A stretch of 38,045 bases of DNA from Nitrosopumilaceae archaeon (GCA_022823825.1 JAJEHG010000064.1:1-38045); one strand, 5' to 3'. Counted from the first letter of the stretch, positions 24,521 to 32,357 are shown. Notes: generated from the sequence alone by a model not told the origin. Program-made: numbers and translations.

Positions 24521-25141
24521 TTACCGGTCAAACGGTGGATTCCTGCTGTCTGTAGCGCCGTCTCCCCCCTCCCGACGACTCCATCGCCGCCGCATCTTTG
24601 GAAGGTAGACGTACGCCATCACGCCTGCAAAGCAGAACGCCCCGACGGTAATTGAGATGATAAAGATGTACCCAAACGGGCTCTGCGTGCCCATGTTGAA
24701 CGTATACGTAGTGACCCCGGGCTTGTCCACCATGTCATAGAGGTCCACCTTTACGATGTGGTTTCCCTGGTACCGCCACGTGTGCCCAAAGTCCCAGTGC
24801 CCCCCCTCAATGGCCGTGGGCGGGACCGCGTCCACCTGCTGCCCGTTGTAAAAGAACCGGATCCCCATCGTAAACCTGTCGACCTCCTCAAAGTCCGTGT
24901 CGGTCACCCTGACCAGAAACATCGACTGCTCGTCGATCTGGGGAAACTCGGGGGCCGTCGCAACCTGCACCCTGTACCCCGCCATAAACTCCTCGGCCGA
25001 GTTGAACATGGAGTGCCCCGACGCCTCCTGCGCGCCCGGCACCAAGGCGCACGCCGCGCACAGCAGCGCGATCGCGGCCACTCCCCGGACGCGGGCGGAT
25101 CCCGGGGCCTTCCCCCGCTTTCCCGCCGGTTTTGTCATCAT
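24521..25141 (-). CDS. Exported membrane protein beside the oxidase cluster, unknown function
   Basis: The 206-residue protein has a basic N-terminus, a signal peptide (about 18-42, ending GAQEASGHS), an extracytoplasmic beta-rich domain (about 45-150, with FLVRVTDTDFEEVDRF and HWDFGHTWRYQGNHIVKV) and a C-terminal membrane helix (about 155-178) followed by a basic tail. Several His and Met residues (GHSMF, GGHW, FGHTW) could bind copper, but this is speculative. ATG at 25141 is 26.5 nt from the centre of a TTTAAA box (25165-25170) that also fits the divergent gene. Its place next to the oxidase genes suggests a role in respiration or copper delivery. Confidence 0.75.
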   Translation of the reverse strand: MMTKPAGKRGKAPGSARVRGVAAIALLCAACALVPGAQEASGHSMFNSAEEFMAGYRVQVATAPEFPQIDEQSMFLVRVTDTDFEEVDRFTMGIRFFYNGQQVDAVPPTAIEGGHWDFGHTWRYQGNHIVKVDLYDMVDKPGVTTYTFNMGTQSPFGYIFIISITVGAFCFAGVMAYVYLPKMRRRWSRREGGDGATDSRNPPFDR

Positions 25142-25164
25142 ACTCTGGGATCGTCTTCAAAAGC

Positions 25165-25170
25165 TTTAAA
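25165..25170. promoter_or_regulatory. Second palindromic TATA box between divergent genes
   Basis: TTTAAA is self-complementary. Its centre (25167.5) is 26.5 nt from the minus-strand ATG at 25141 and 27.5 nt from the plus-strand TTG at 25195, repeating the arrangement at 365-370. No other box is visible in the 53 bp between the two starts, so one element probably serves both leaderless transcripts. Confidence 0.65.
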
Positions 25171-25194
25171 TCCTTATTGGCAAGAGTCGGATCG

Positions 25195-25806
25195 TTGACA
25201 CTTGTCACAAAGTCCACCGAGATAAAGGTGCCAGTAGATAGCGTCTTTACCTATTTTGCGCGGCCCGAGCACGTCTCGGATCAGATGAAGAGCGAGACGG
25301 TGGGCATGACCGTAATCCCCATGGACATCAAGGAGGGGATGGGGGTCGGAACCACGTTTCGTATAATAGGCGACTTTGGAGGCAAGCGGCTGGAATGGGA
25401 CTGCGAGACCACCGAGTTTGTGCGCAACAAGAGGATATCCGCAGAGCAGACTGAGGGCCCGTTCAAGAAATGGGCCATCACAAACGAGTTTGAGGAGCTG
25501 GGGGCCAACCTGACCAGGGTTACCATGTCAGTGGACTATGAGATGCCCTTTGGCCCGCTGGGAGCCATCCTAAACAAGGCAAAGTTTGCAAAGTCCGCCG
25601 AGAGGGGCATGGAGACGGCCCTGTACAGCGTCCGCGGACTCTTGGAGGGCAACGGCTCGATTCCCGTATACATCACGCTTGATGCGTACCAAAAGCTGCT
25701 CGAGGAGAAGAAAAAGATGAACGACGTGCCGGTCTCCACCGCGCTGACGGCCATCATACAAAAGTACAACCAGATAGAGCAGAAAGAGCTTGCCGTCACA
25801 GGATAG
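25195..25806 (+). CDS. SRPBCC (START/Bet v1-like) superfamily protein
   Basis: The 203-residue protein begins with the pattern of polyketide cyclase / coenzyme Q-binding SRPBCC folds: KSTEIKVPVDSVFTYFARPEHV, then GVGTTFRIIGDFGG, and LTRVTMSVDYEMPFGPLGAILNK with a C-terminal amphipathic helix. These proteins bind hydrophobic ligands in a cavity; the ligand is unknown. A C-terminal extension (about 150-203) contains a Lys/Glu helix. TTG at 25195 is chosen because it begins the domain exactly and lies 27.5 nt from the TTTAAA box. The longer in-frame reading would run through that box. It precedes the tRNA-Lys gene on the same strand. Confidence 0.8.
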   Translation: MTLVTKSTEIKVPVDSVFTYFARPEHVSDQMKSETVGMTVIPMDIKEGMGVGTTFRIIGDFGGKRLEWDCETTEFVRNKRISAEQTEGPFKKWAITNEFEELGANLTRVTMSVDYEMPFGPLGAILNKAKFAKSAERGMETALYSVRGLLEGNGSIPVYITLDAYQKLLEEKKKMNDVPVSTALTAIIQKYNQIEQKELAVTG

Positions 25807-25939
25807 GCAGCGCCGTGCCTTTGCAGCTTCCAAGCCTTGAATATCCACAGCCCGCCTGCAACATATGTCCCGCTGCAGGGGCCCCGCGCCCCGGCGGATC
25901 TGAAGATTATAATAGTAATTTTGCGCCGGTTGTAACGGT

Positions 25940-26013
25940 GGGTCTATGGCGCAGCCAGGTAGCGCTCAGGACTCTTAATCCTGCTGTCGTGGGTTCGAAT
26001 CCCTCTAGACCCG
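25940..26013 (+). tRNA. tRNA-Lys (CTT)
   Basis: The 74-nt cloverleaf has acceptor GGGTCTA/TAGACCC, discriminator G (26013), D arm GGCGCAGCCAGGTAGCGC, anticodon stem CAGGA/TCCTG around the loop CTCTTAA (anticodon CTT, Lys) and T loop TTCGAAT. CCA is not encoded and no intron is seen. A TTATAA box (25907-25912) lies about 30 nt upstream. A tyrosine recombinase gene follows on the same strand, so the 3' half of this tRNA is the likely attachment site of the downstream element. Confidence 0.96.
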
Positions 26014-26163
26014 CTGTTTCTGATCATATTCGAGGAAACGGCTTTGGGGTTATACCATATGCAACGGGCGCCGGGATCTCCATGTGGGATGAATGCGGCG
26101 GGGTCAGCCCGACGTTGCGGTCCGAAGTTACAGAGCCTCTGCATACGCGCGAGGTCCTGCCGC

Positions 26164-27609
26164 ATGGCTAATATGAATATATTACAGTCCGGCGCCAGCG
26201 GCCTTAAATCGGGACTGGAGATCTTGGAGGAGAAGTTGGGGGGATCTTCTAGGAGTCTGTTGGAATCAGACGAGAATGTTGCAAGGTGGCACGCAAACCT
26301 TGCGCGCTCAAGCCAGCTCACCGCCGACTCGCGCATAAGACGGCTCAACATGTTCTACAAGAACACCGGGATAACCCCCGCCGAGATGGTCGCGACGGGA
26401 AAGGAAAACAGCATGATGGCCGAGGATATGATACTAGATTATGTGACGTGGATGGAGGCGCAAAAGTACGCGCCGGGATACATAGAGGACGTCGTCAAGG
26501 CGCTCAAGTCGTGGCTGTCGTACAACTATGTCGACATACGGCGCAAGATAAAGGTGGCAAACGCCAGGATTCCCGTGACGCTGGAGGACGAGCAGGTACC
26601 CACCTCGGCGCAGCTCGAGTCGATCATGAACACCGCGGATTCGCGCACGCGCGCCTGCATGTCCCTGATGGCCTTTGCTGGGGTGCGGCCGCAGGTGATA
26701 GGCAGTCACGACGGGACCGACGGGTTGCGTGTCTCGGACGTGGAGGGACTGCACTTGGACGGTGACGGAGGGGGCTTGGTCTCGCTTGAAAGAACGCCGG
26801 CAATGGTTACAATAAGGCCGCAGATAAGCAAGGCAGGACACAGATACTTTACGTTCCTCACGTCCCAGGGATGCTCGTACCTCCTCGGATACCTGCGCGG
26901 CCGCGTAACCGCGGGTGAGGAGATAGGACCAGACTCGCCCCTGATATGCAGGAAGAGGACTGCGGGCCGGCGGGCAACCGGCGGGCAGGAGTTCATAACC
27001 ACAAAGGCCGTGACATTCCCGATAAGGGCCGCAATCAGGAGCGCCATCAAGGCAAGGCCCTACGTGCTCCGCGCGTACTTTGACACGCAGCTCCTCATGG
27101 CCGAGAGCAGCGGATGCATGACGCACGCGTACAGGCAGTTTTTCATGGGACACACGGGCGACATGGAGGCCAGGTATACTACCAACAAGGGAAGGCTGAC
27201 CGAGCAGATGATCGAGGACATGCGGGGCGCCTTTGCAAGGAGCGAGCCGTTTCTGAGCGCGGGCAGCGGGGATGACACAAAGCACAGAAGGGAGATGTTC
27301 CTGCAGTCGCTACGGCAGCAGGCCAGGGCGTACGGGATAGACCCGTCCAGCATAAGGATGCAGACGGGGGACGATGACGGCGGGGTGACAACCGCGCCGG
27401 ATCCGGGTACCGTCTCCGAACCGGCGCCGGCCGTCACGGTGCTGGAAAGCGCGGAACTGCCGCAGGACGGCCCGCGCGGGGCGCCGCCATACCAGACAAG
27501 GATGATCTCGCGTGAGGAGCTGCTGTCAAGCGTCGCATACGGGTGGGATCTGGTAAAGGACATGCCAGACGGAAAATTCCTGATCAGGCGCAGGGCCGTG
27601 CATGCATGA
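26164..27609 (+). CDS. Tyrosine recombinase / integrase
   Basis: The 481-residue protein (from ATG 26164) has an N-terminal SAM-like core-binding domain (about 35-125: ENVARWHANLARSS, FYKNTGITPAEM, YIEDVVKALKSWL) and a C-terminal catalytic domain. Residues fitting the active site are R175 (FAGVRPQVIG), K223 (ISKAGHRY), R303 (PYVLRAYF), H330 (FFMGHTGD) and Y338 (EARYTTNKGRL). The usual His of the HxxR box is Tyr300. About 100 extra residues follow the nucleophile. Its position just after tRNA-Lys points to site-specific integration there. The start is uncertain: in-frame ATG 26173, ATG 26089 and TTG 26044 also exist and no TATA box is decisive. The stop overlaps the next small ORF. Confidence 0.88.
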   Translation: MANMNILQSGASGLKSGLEILEEKLGGSSRSLLESDENVARWHANLARSSQLTADSRIRRLNMFYKNTGITPAEMVATGKENSMMAEDMILDYVTWMEAQKYAPGYIEDVVKALKSWLSYNYVDIRRKIKVANARIPVTLEDEQVPTSAQLESIMNTADSRTRACMSLMAFAGVRPQVIGSHDGTDGLRVSDVEGLHLDGDGGGLVSLERTPAMVTIRPQISKAGHRYFTFLTSQGCSYLLGYLRGRVTAGEEIGPDSPLICRKRTAGRRATGGQEFITTKAVTFPIRAAIRSAIKARPYVLRAYFDTQLLMAESSGCMTHAYRQFFMGHTGDMEARYTTNKGRLTEQMIEDMRGAFARSEPFLSAGSGDDTKHRREMFLQSLRQQARAYGIDPSSIRMQTGDDDGGVTTAPDPGTVSEPAPAVTVLESAELPQDGPRGAPPYQTRMISREELLSSVAYGWDLVKDMPDGKFLIRRRAVHA

Positions 27610-27745
27610 CGGCTCGTTGTGGAGGCACCTGTCGCGGATAATAAACATGACATCGACAATCTGGTGCGATGCCACAAATGATTTCTATCACTACAAGGCC
27701 TTTAATCCGTGGGAGAACGTAAAGCCGGCGCTAGGCATGCAATGA
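27602..27745 (+). CDS. 47-residue Trp-rich ORF linked by overlaps to the integrase gene
   Basis: The ORF begins at ATG 27602, 8 nt inside the end of the integrase gene, and ends at 27745, overlapping the next ATG (27742) as ATGA. It spans exactly the gap between two larger genes. It is rich in aromatic residues (SLWRHLSRII, TIWCDATNDFYHYKAFNPWEN), unlike the shadow frames here, which are Arg/Gly/Ala-rich. Overlaps on both sides are what one expects of a real translationally coupled gene. No family is recognised; a recombination directionality factor or small regulator is possible but unsupported. Confidence 0.5.
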   Translation: MHDGSLWRHLSRIINMTSTIWCDATNDFYHYKAFNPWENVKPALGMQ

Positions 27746-28185
27746 TTTCATACCTGCCCTTGGGAATCGGAGGCGCGGTGGCCGTTGCGGCCTTGGCACT
27801 GATGCTCACGCCTACGGAGTGTTTTGTGATGCAGAACTATCCGCCTGAGATACCTTCGGCGTTACCTCTTCCTCCCGAGCTTGACGTTCTGCGTCTAACC
27901 TTTGATAGTGAAGGCAACATTTTGTTCGCGAAGAAGGTCTTCTCAAATCTTGAGGGGAACGAGGTGATCGTAGTCGATGATCCGCCGGACAGCGCGCTTG
28001 ACGCCTTATTGTTCTGGGTTAACGAGGGCGGGATCACCGTCTCCCCTGACGTCTGGTACAGATCGTACCACGTGGAGTGCACCGACCCCGTGAGTCGTGG
28101 CGTATATCAGATGTTTCCGTCCATGTTTCCAAACAGCGTGTACGAGTCCGACATCCATACGCGCCGTAATGCCGGCACACGGTGA
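27742..28185 (+). CDS. Membrane-anchored small exported protein of the element
   Basis: The 147-residue product begins MISYLPLGIGGAVAVAALALM, a single membrane helix, followed by a Pro-rich segment (NYPPEIPSALPLPPELD) and an extracytoplasmic domain with no recognised fold. ATG 27742 is supported by its ATGA overlap with the preceding ORF; a longer GTG start at 27709 is possible. Codon use is less GC-biased than in the core genes. The stop overlaps another ATG (TGATG). The peptide downstream in the -1 frame looks like a natural continuation, so the gene may have been frameshifted near 28165-28185. Confidence 0.6.
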   Translation: MISYLPLGIGGAVAVAALALMLTPTECFVMQNYPPEIPSALPLPPELDVLRLTFDSEGNILFAKKVFSNLEGNEVIVVDDPPDSALDALLFWVNEGGITVSPDVWYRSYHVECTDPVSRGVYQMFPSMFPNSVYESDIHTRRNAGTR

Positions 28186-28295
28186 TGTGGGTGAAGACGG
28201 ACGGTAAGACGTTCGCTGCGCAACAGTTCGTCCCTTCTTGCGTGCCGCTAGTGGATTCCGGGGCTCTGGTACTTGACAAGACTGACACTTTCTGA
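28185..28295 (+). CDS. 36-residue ORF overlapping the previous stop (possible frameshifted C-terminus)
   Basis: ATG 28185 shares one base with the TGA of the preceding gene. The peptide (MWVKTDGKTFAAQQ..., ending LVLDKTDTF) looks like a globular protein end rather than a shadow. Either it is a coupled micro-gene, or it is the true C-terminus of the 147-residue protein separated by a -1 frameshift. Sequence of a relative would decide. Confidence 0.4.
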   Translation: MWVKTDGKTFAAQQFVPSCVPLVDSGALVLDKTDTF

Positions 28296-28337
28296 ATTAC
28301 TTCACCAAACCGTTTAACGACTGCCGAAGCCGCCACT

Positions 28338-28547
28338 ATGTCGTTTGGGGACGCTGCTGGATCGACTGGTACTTTCGTGTTGCATGCAAGGGTAGACGCC
28401 AAGAAAGGCCGGCTTAAAACAAAACGCGCGCGATTACGCGTGGTGACTTGTATGTGTCTTGAAGCAGGGGCGGCGGGTTCTTCCGGGCGCCACAGTGCGA
28501 TGTATCTGGTCGGATCCGCGTACTGCAAGGACGCGCGGGGGGTATAA
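28338..28547 (+). CDS. 69-residue basic ORF, unknown
   Basis: The ORF begins ATGTCGTTTGGG with a TTTAAC element centred about 22 nt upstream (28313-28318). It encodes a basic middle (DAKKGRLKTKRARLR) and a Ser/Gly/Cys-containing end. Its TAA stop lies one base before the TTG start of the next gene, which suggests coupling. A longer ORF on the opposite strand (28528-28034) covers the same bases; it is Thr/Arg/Cys-rich and less likely. The function is not recognised. Confidence 0.35.
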   Translation: MSFGDAAGSTGTFVLHARVDAKKGRLKTKRARLRVVTCMCLEAGAAGSSGRHSAMYLVGSAYCKDARGV

Positions 28548-28548
28548 G

Positions 28549-29286
28549 TTGGCGGATCCTTCCGAGGTGCTGATTTTCCGGGACTATTCGGGCTGGGAGG
28601 AGCCCGCGCTGACCACCCCGTTCGGGTTCATGTCGCTGCGCAACCTGGCGGTGCTGGGCGTCTTCGGTATGGTGTCCGCCGCGCTCTACTGGGCCGTGGT
28701 GCCCGACAATGTGGAGATAACGCGGGACTGGGCATCCGTCTGCGCGGCCCTCCTGCCGCTCGGGGCGGGCGCGGTGTTAGGCACCATAAAGACGCCGTAC
28801 GGGACGGCTGATGTCATACTGCTTTCCCTGCTGTCGCTGCTCGCTACACGCCTACGGGAAAGGACGGGCTGCGGCGGCCTGATGCGCAGGATGCGCAAGG
28901 GGCGGCGCGGGGCGGGGGGACACAGAAAGTCCAGGGTGCTGGGGTTCCCGCGGCGGCTTGACACGGACGCGGCGCAGAAGGCCGAGCGCGTCCTAGAGAT
29001 TTCGTGCGCCGATCTGGAGGAGCTAAAGTCCATACGCGTCACCATACACGGCGGCGACGGCTCCGTGTTGGGCAACAGGCTCGTCAAGTGCTACCTGGAC
29101 GACGAGCTGATAGACGCGCTGCGGACGTCCGCGGAGGGCGCGCTTGTGCTGCACGTCAGGCCCGAGCGCGAGGGCTACAGAACCCTTGCCATACGGGAGC
29201 ATGCGGGCGGCGCGATCCTGTTGCGCAGGACGGTGTGGTTTGTGCGCCGCGCCGGGGCCGGGGCCGGGGCCGGCAACAACAGGTGA
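28549..29286 (+). CDS. PrgI-like membrane protein with C-terminal Ig-like domain
   Basis: The 245-residue protein (TTG start) has a short cytoplasmic N-terminus, then closely spaced membrane helices (about 31-52, 61-80 and 88-102). The arrangement SLRNLAVLGVFG...PLGAGAVLGTIKTPYGTADV resembles PrgI/VirB3-type membrane partners of VirB4 ATPases. A basic linker (RRMRKGRRGAGGHRKSR) leads to a beta-sandwich-like C-terminal domain (about 153-238) with the pattern of bacterial Ig-like repeats: IRVTIHGGDGSVLGNRLVKCYLDDELI, TSAEGALVLHV, TLAIREHAGG. A GCCGGGGCCGGGGCC repeat encodes the tail. The PrgI resemblance is by topology and context only, supported by the VirB4-like gene at 30397-32244. Confidence 0.5.
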   Translation: MADPSEVLIFRDYSGWEEPALTTPFGFMSLRNLAVLGVFGMVSAALYWAVVPDNVEITRDWASVCAALLPLGAGAVLGTIKTPYGTADVILLSLLSLLATRLRERTGCGGLMRRMRKGRRGAGGHRKSRVLGFPRRLDTDAAQKAERVLEISCADLEELKSIRVTIHGGDGSVLGNRLVKCYLDDELIDALRTSAEGALVLHVRPEREGYRTLAIREHAGGAILLRRTVWFVRRAGAGAGAGNNR

Positions 29287-29291
29287 CTGGA

Positions 29292-29669
29292 ATGAGCATC
29301 TACAGGGTCAAGGTATACGGAAAGACGAGGGCCGAGCTTGAGGTCGCCGCGGACGGGACGATTATCTGCACCGGCGCCGGCGGTGGCGCGGCAAATCATT
29401 TTGAGGTGCCACTCCGGGATCTGATATTTGCAGAACAGGTGTCGCACGACACCGTACTGCTCAACTTTTTTCACAATGGCGACGCGGACTCGCTGGTGCA
29501 GGTTTCTATGACCTCTGACAACTGCACCTCCATGTTTGGAGAGATCATGTCTGCCGCGTCATCATCATCGTCATCATCGTCATCGTCACTGGCCGAACCT
29601 AAAGACCCTGCCGCTCTCGGTGACGATGGAGACCGTGCCGCCGTCAAGGGCCGAGACGATGCGGACTAG
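29292..29669 (+). CDS. Small protein with Ser10 tract, 3' end antisense to the convergent pilin-like gene
   Basis: The 125-residue product starts 6 nt after the PrgI-like gene. The N-terminal part (SIYRVKVYGKTRAELEVAADG, NHFEVPLRDLIFAEQV, TVLLNFFHNGDADSLVQVSM) looks like a compact beta-rich domain. A run of ten serines (29559-29588, TCA/TCG repeat) follows, then about 26 acidic residues. From 29586 the gene overlaps, on the opposite strand, the end of the gene at 29586-29984 by 84 nt. The tail is therefore probably a read-through of the repeat rather than a folded domain; repeat-length change would alter it. Function unknown. Confidence 0.5.
   Translation: MSIYRVKVYGKTRAELEVAADGTIICTGAGGGAANHFEVPLRDLIFAEQVSHDTVLLNFFHNGDADSLVQVSMTSDNCTSMFGEIMSAASSSSSSSSSSLAEPKDPAALGDDGDRAAVKGRDDAD
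29559..29588. repeat. TCA/TCG trinucleotide run encoding Ser10
   Basis: Ten codons of TCA or TCG in a row sit exactly at the convergent gene end, overlapping the stop codon of the minus-strand gene (29586-29588). Confidence 0.85.
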
Positions 29670-29984
29670 GCTGCCCGCGCGCAGCTCGTCGGCGGGCCCG
29701 TCCCTGTCCCTGATTGTGTACGCGTCGTCCCTGACGCCGTCCACGTACAGGTGCCTTATCCTGACGTCCTTTGCGCCGGCGTTTACTAGGTCTACCGTGG
29801 CAGGCTCGGCGTCCGTCACCTCCACCAGCCTGAGGTGCTCTGCTGCCTGCGCCTTGTACAGGTCGAGCCTGTCGCCGTACGACGCGATCCTGTCCCCGAT
29901 GTCGTCCGTAGCGCCCTGGTACAGCGCCGCAAAAAAGACGCCGACCACGCCAAATATCAGGACATACTGTATAATCTGGTTCAC
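29586..29984 (-). CDS. Pilin-like / membrane-anchored exported protein
   Basis: The 132-residue protein (GTG start) begins NQIIQYVLIFGVVGVFFAALYQGA, a hydrophobic helix at the extreme N-terminus. It is followed by an amphipathic helical segment (IGDRIASYGDRLDLYKAQAAEHLRL) and a beta-rich domain (LVNAGAKDVRIRHLYVDG, LRAGSLVRIVSAL), an arrangement typical of archaeal pilin-like proteins. No clear class III cleavage site is seen. Its GTG overlaps the stop of the upstream pilin-like gene as GTGA, so it belongs to the operon of the VirB4-like ATPase. The 3' end is antisense to the Ser-rich gene. Confidence 0.5.
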   Translation of the reverse strand: MNQIIQYVLIFGVVGVFFAALYQGATDDIGDRIASYGDRLDLYKAQAAEHLRLVEVTDAEPATVDLVNAGAKDVRIRHLYVDGVRDDAYTIRDRDGPADELRAGSLVRIVSALDGGTVSIVTESGRVFRFGQ

Positions 29985-30400
29985 GGCGTGGCCACCCCGC
30001 AGAGCGCGCTGCCCCCTCCCCCGCGGCCCACCACCCTTGCAGGCAGCAGGTGTGACCCGTCGCCCGCGTCAGTCACTACGAACTCCAGTACCGCGGTCTG
30101 GCCCGGCTCCCAGACCGAATGGGACGACGCGGCCGGCGCGTCGCCGTCACCCACCATGACATGGTACTCGCGCATCGGATGGTCGCCCGTGTTCCGGATG
30201 GTCGCCTGAACCCAGTACGCGCCGTCGGATATCTCGTGTGCGTCTATCCACGCGGTGCACCCGGCCTCCTGCAGCACGTCGTGCGATCCAGAGAACCACG
30301 CGGCAAGGGCGCCGGCGCCCACGACAGCCACCGAGACCAGCACCAGAACCTCGATCATCCCGGATGCCGCGCGCCGCCCCTGCTGTCGTCGCCGCGTCAC
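29981..30400 (-). CDS. Type IV pilin-like protein
   Basis: The 139-residue protein has a short basic leader (TRRRQQGRRAASG), then a hydrophobic stretch beginning MIEVLVLVSVAVVGAGALAAW with an early Glu. This is the pattern of class III signal peptides cut by archaeal prepilin peptidase, probably after the Gly. The exported part has a CARDB-like beta-sandwich motif (YWVQATIRNTGDHPMREYHVMV, WEPGQTAVLEFVV) and two cysteines that could pair. The start GTG overlaps the stop of the ATPase gene (GTGA), and its stop overlaps the start of the next gene, so the three are one operon. The pilin assignment is from the N-terminal pattern only. Confidence 0.55.
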   Translation of the reverse strand: MTRRRQQGRRAASGMIEVLVLVSVAVVGAGALAAWFSGSHDVLQEAGCTAWIDAHEISDGAYWVQATIRNTGDHPMREYHVMVGDGDAPAASSHSVWEPGQTAVLEFVVTDAGDGSHLLPARVVGRGGGGSALCGVATP

Positions 30401-32244
30401 TCCTGCACCGCCTTTGTGTTAAAGTACCGCTTCGCCTCGTCGCCGGTGGCCTCGAACCTGAGGTATACGGCGTTGTCGCTTGTCTGGAGCAGCCCCATCC
30501 CGGCCCGAAAATTAGTGACGCGCTCTATCTCCGCCCCGGTCAGCCCCAGGGCCGCGCCCATGGCGCGCGCGGCCGACTGCGACATCTGCATTATCATCTT
30601 CGTGTCGAACAGCTCGGTGAGCCGGGACTCGTCGTCGAGCGCGCGGTCCATGTCGGAGAACTGCTGCGTGGACACCGCGAATATCAGCGACCTCTTGCGG
30701 CCCTGCCGCGCCATCTCGCCTATCTTTCTTATGCTGTGGTTGATCTTGGTCATGCGCCACGCCTCGTCAAGCAGGACGAACTTCCACCGCTTGGCGGGCA
30801 GCTCGTTTACGCGCCTCCACGCGTACGCCAGCACCAGCAGTATCAGCAGCCCCTCGTACTCCTGCCCGTCAGTCCTCCTCAGCGACACCACCATTCTGTC
30901 CGAGAACCGGGGGCTGCCGCGAAAGACGCGGGAGACGCCGCCGCGGACCAGGTCGGCCAGATACCTTTTCGAGTCCTCGGAGCTCGCCTCGTACAGCCCG
31001 TCTATGGAATGCACCGTATCGCAGATGCTCCTCCACTCCCTCCTCGTCTGGTTTGGCGCGTTGGTCGCGGCCCCCAACAGGTCGGCCGCCTCCACCGCGG
31101 AGCCGAACATGGCAAACGGGTCCAGCCCGTACTCCTGTCCGGGCGCCATCTCCACCCTGTCAAGCCCGAAATATTCTGCATGCTCCGCGTACTCGCCCTG
31201 AGGGTCTATCACCATACACATGGTGTCAGGGCGCTTTTCGAGAAACCGCTTTAGCAGTATCTTGTTCGTAAACGACTTGCCGGAGCCCGTGGTCCCCGCG
31301 GTGAAGACGTTGTGGTTCTTGCGCAGGTTGACATCATATATGACGGGGCCCTGCGTGTCGAGGTTTCTGCCGAGCATGACGCCGTTTGGGACCTCGAGCA
31401 TGTCCGATGACACGAACGGGTAGAGCACGTGCATGCTGTGTATGGCGCCCAGCCACGAGGCCCCGCCGCCCGAAACGATGTGCCTCTGCCTGCCAAGCGA
31501 CGTCGTGACCCGGACGTTCATCGCGGACGTGTTGCGCTTGACCGTGCGGTGCAGCTCGCGGAGCTTTTTTCTGGACGCGGCAAACACGAACCCGTTGACC
31601 GTGAATGTAAACGCCGACGTGTTGCCGAGCTCAAGCTCCTGCTTGAGGGCGCGTATGTCCCGGAGCTTTTTCTGTATGTCTGCCCTGCCTGTGCGCACCC
31701 CGCTGTAGAGCAGCTCGCGGTTCTCCATCTTGCGCAGGGCGTCGTCGGGGCGGACCGGCGCCACGTGTATCTGGAGCCGGTGGAACGTGCCAAACACGTC
31801 GTGGACCCAGGCTGGAGGCAGGACCGCGGGAGCGCCGTATACGGTGTACGCCCTCCCGTACAGGGGCGAGCCGTTTATGACACACGCAAAGTCCCGGACC
31901 CCCTGCGCCGTGACCGCCGGCGCGTTGTGGGGCTCGTCTATGGTGTATGAAAAGTTCAGCCTCTCCAGTATGTCGTCAAGCGGCTCCGCCGAGTCAAGCA
32001 TGACGCGCAGAACGTCCATCTTGGCGCCACTCGTCTGGTTCCCCTTCCCGACTGTTATGGGAACGCGCTCAAGGGTGATGACGGCCGCGCGCTCCAGCAT
32101 CTTGAGCATCTCAAAGAACTCGGCGAGCCTGCGCCGCCTCTTTTCCTCCGGCAGTATGCGGAAGTTGGTCGGGGTTATCGAGTACGCGTGCCCGTATACC
32201 CGTTTGGGCGGCCCGCCGAAGAGCCGTTCTCGTATGATCTCCAC
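30397..32244 (-). CDS. VirB4/HerA-type ATPase of a secretion or pilus-like system
   Basis: The 615-residue protein has an N-terminal domain (about 1-285) typical of VirB4/TraC proteins, then an ASCE/HerA-FtsK ATPase domain. Walker A GTTGSGKS is at 317-324, VIDPQGEY at 345-352 and Walker B FVLLDEAW at 489-496. The VirB4-like RQGRKRSLIFAVSTQQFSD (514-531) contains the sensor Gln pair. Such ATPases drive DNA or protein transfer and pilus assembly. The GTG start at 32244 gives a clean N-terminus and lies 24.5 nt from a TTAAAA element. A TTG at 32349 would add 35 atypical residues. It is followed by two pilin-like genes with GTGA overlaps. No separate coupling protein or relaxase is seen in the window. 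Confidence 0.82.
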   Translation of the reverse strand: MEIIRERLFGGPPKRVYGHAYSITPTNFRILPEEKRRRRLAEFFEMLKMLERAAVITLERVPITVGKGNQTSGAKMDVLRVMLDSAEPLDDILERLNFSYTIDEPHNAPAVTAQGVRDFACVINGSPLYGRAYTVYGAPAVLPPAWVHDVFGTFHRLQIHVAPVRPDDALRKMENRELLYSGVRTGRADIQKKLRDIRALKQELELGNTSAFTFTVNGFVFAASRKKLRELHRTVKRNTSAMNVRVTTSLGRQRHIVSGGGASWLGAIHSMHVLYPFVSSDMLEVPNGVMLGRNLDTQGPVIYDVNLRKNHNVFTAGTTGSGKSFTNKILLKRFLEKRPDTMCMVIDPQGEYAEHAEYFGLDRVEMAPGQEYGLDPFAMFGSAVEAADLLGAATNAPNQTRREWRSICDTVHSIDGLYEASSEDSKRYLADLVRGGVSRVFRGSPRFSDRMVVSLRRTDGQEYEGLLILLVLAYAWRRVNELPAKRWKFVLLDEAWRMTKINHSIRKIGEMARQGRKRSLIFAVSTQQFSDMDRALDDESRLTELFDTKMIMQMSQSAARAMGAALGLTGAEIERVTNFRAGMGLLQTSDNAVYLRFEATGDEAKRYFNTKAVQE

Positions 32245-32357
32245 GCGTACGGTGCGCCGTGCGGCTTTTAAGCGGATGTGTGAGGACAGCCCGCCAAGAA
32301 CCCGGAATCTGCAAGTCCTAGCGGCGGCAGGTACGGTGGAACCGCTCAAGCTTGCCG

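Noticed and set aside
28034-28528. 164-codon minus-strand ORF with possible transposase-like look
   Set aside because: Composition is Thr/Arg/Cys-rich as in shadow frames. It lies antisense to the overlap-linked plus-strand genes and has no recognisable motif.
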